A stretch of DNA of 15,054 nt, taken from positions 1 to 15,054 of the forward strand of contig CAYGRM010000143.1 in the NCBI GenBank assembly GCA_964352225.1, in the 5' to 3' direction. The translations under genes were made by a program, and so were the position numbers. The stretch's first letter is position 1; each line of letters begins with the position of its first letter. The stretch is from CAJQQY01 sp964352225 (GTDB taxonomy: Bacteria > Bacteroidota > Bacteroidia > Chitinophagales > Saprospiraceae). Positions 14,984 through 15,054 of the stretch are shown piece after piece. The notes beneath the pieces are model-generated. The model did not search any database. It was not told the origin of the DNA and saw only the letters and a list, made by a program, of their open reading frames with translations.

Positions 14984-15054
14984 AAAAGAAAGATCAAAAC
15001 TGGTTCTAGATGAATTCATTTGGTCATTTATAAAAAGTTATTGAGTTATTGATT
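14984..15054. other. right-edge intergenic sequence without a recognised feature
   Basis: This A+T-rich stretch completes the 292-base gene-free region upstream of the adaptor (14763-15054). The remainder of that region holds the promoter, operators and hairpins listed separately. I see no coding frame of useful length, no RNA gene and no further copy of the 16-base operator here. Confidence 0.4.

Overview
The window is an A+T-rich stretch of bacterial DNA carrying an ABC export locus of the MacB/LolCDE superfamily in the form typical of Bacteroidota. The permeases are about 800 residues, with two tandem FtsX modules and eight predicted membrane segments. Start codons lack a purine-rich Shine-Dalgarno sequence, and a solitary four-helix-bundle (23S rRNA IVS-type) gene is present. 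I place it in Bacteroidota with good confidence and cannot go lower. All genes except that small one read leftwards on the minus strand.

In the direction of transcription (right to left), the first unit runs from about 14801 to 7157. It encodes a periplasmic adaptor (membrane fusion protein), ATPase A1, permease P5, ATPase A2 and permease P4. Gaps are 17 to 30 bases, except for 92 bases between the adaptor and A1. The second unit starts at about 7011 and encodes permeases P3 and P2, with no ATPase of its own. A large hairpin followed by five T residues (1911-1976) could end it. Beyond that lie the four-helix-bundle gene on the plus strand and a fifth permease, P1, which stops after 484 residues, near the beginning of its second half.

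The most interesting signal is regulatory. Upstream of both the adaptor gene and P3 there is a sigma-54-like -24/-12 element. About 73 bases further upstream sits a pair of 16-base imperfect palindromes, roughly TGTyCAnnnATGaACA, with centres exactly 21 bases apart. The two copies agree in geometry to within one base. This suggests that one NtrC-type activator switches on both units, probably through a two-component system encoded outside the window. The P3 copy has a weaker -12 element.

The expected machine has cytoplasmic ATPases that drive inner-membrane FtsX-type permeases by mechanotransmission. The adaptor would link the permease to an outer-membrane TolC-like channel, which is not seen here. 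The substrate cannot be read from the sequence. Other points: ATPase A2 has two substitutions in otherwise invariant nucleotide-binding motifs, permeases outnumber ATPases five to two, P1 looks broken, and repeat-like sequences flank the four-helix-bundle gene. No tRNA, rRNA, CRISPR array, transposase or origin was seen.
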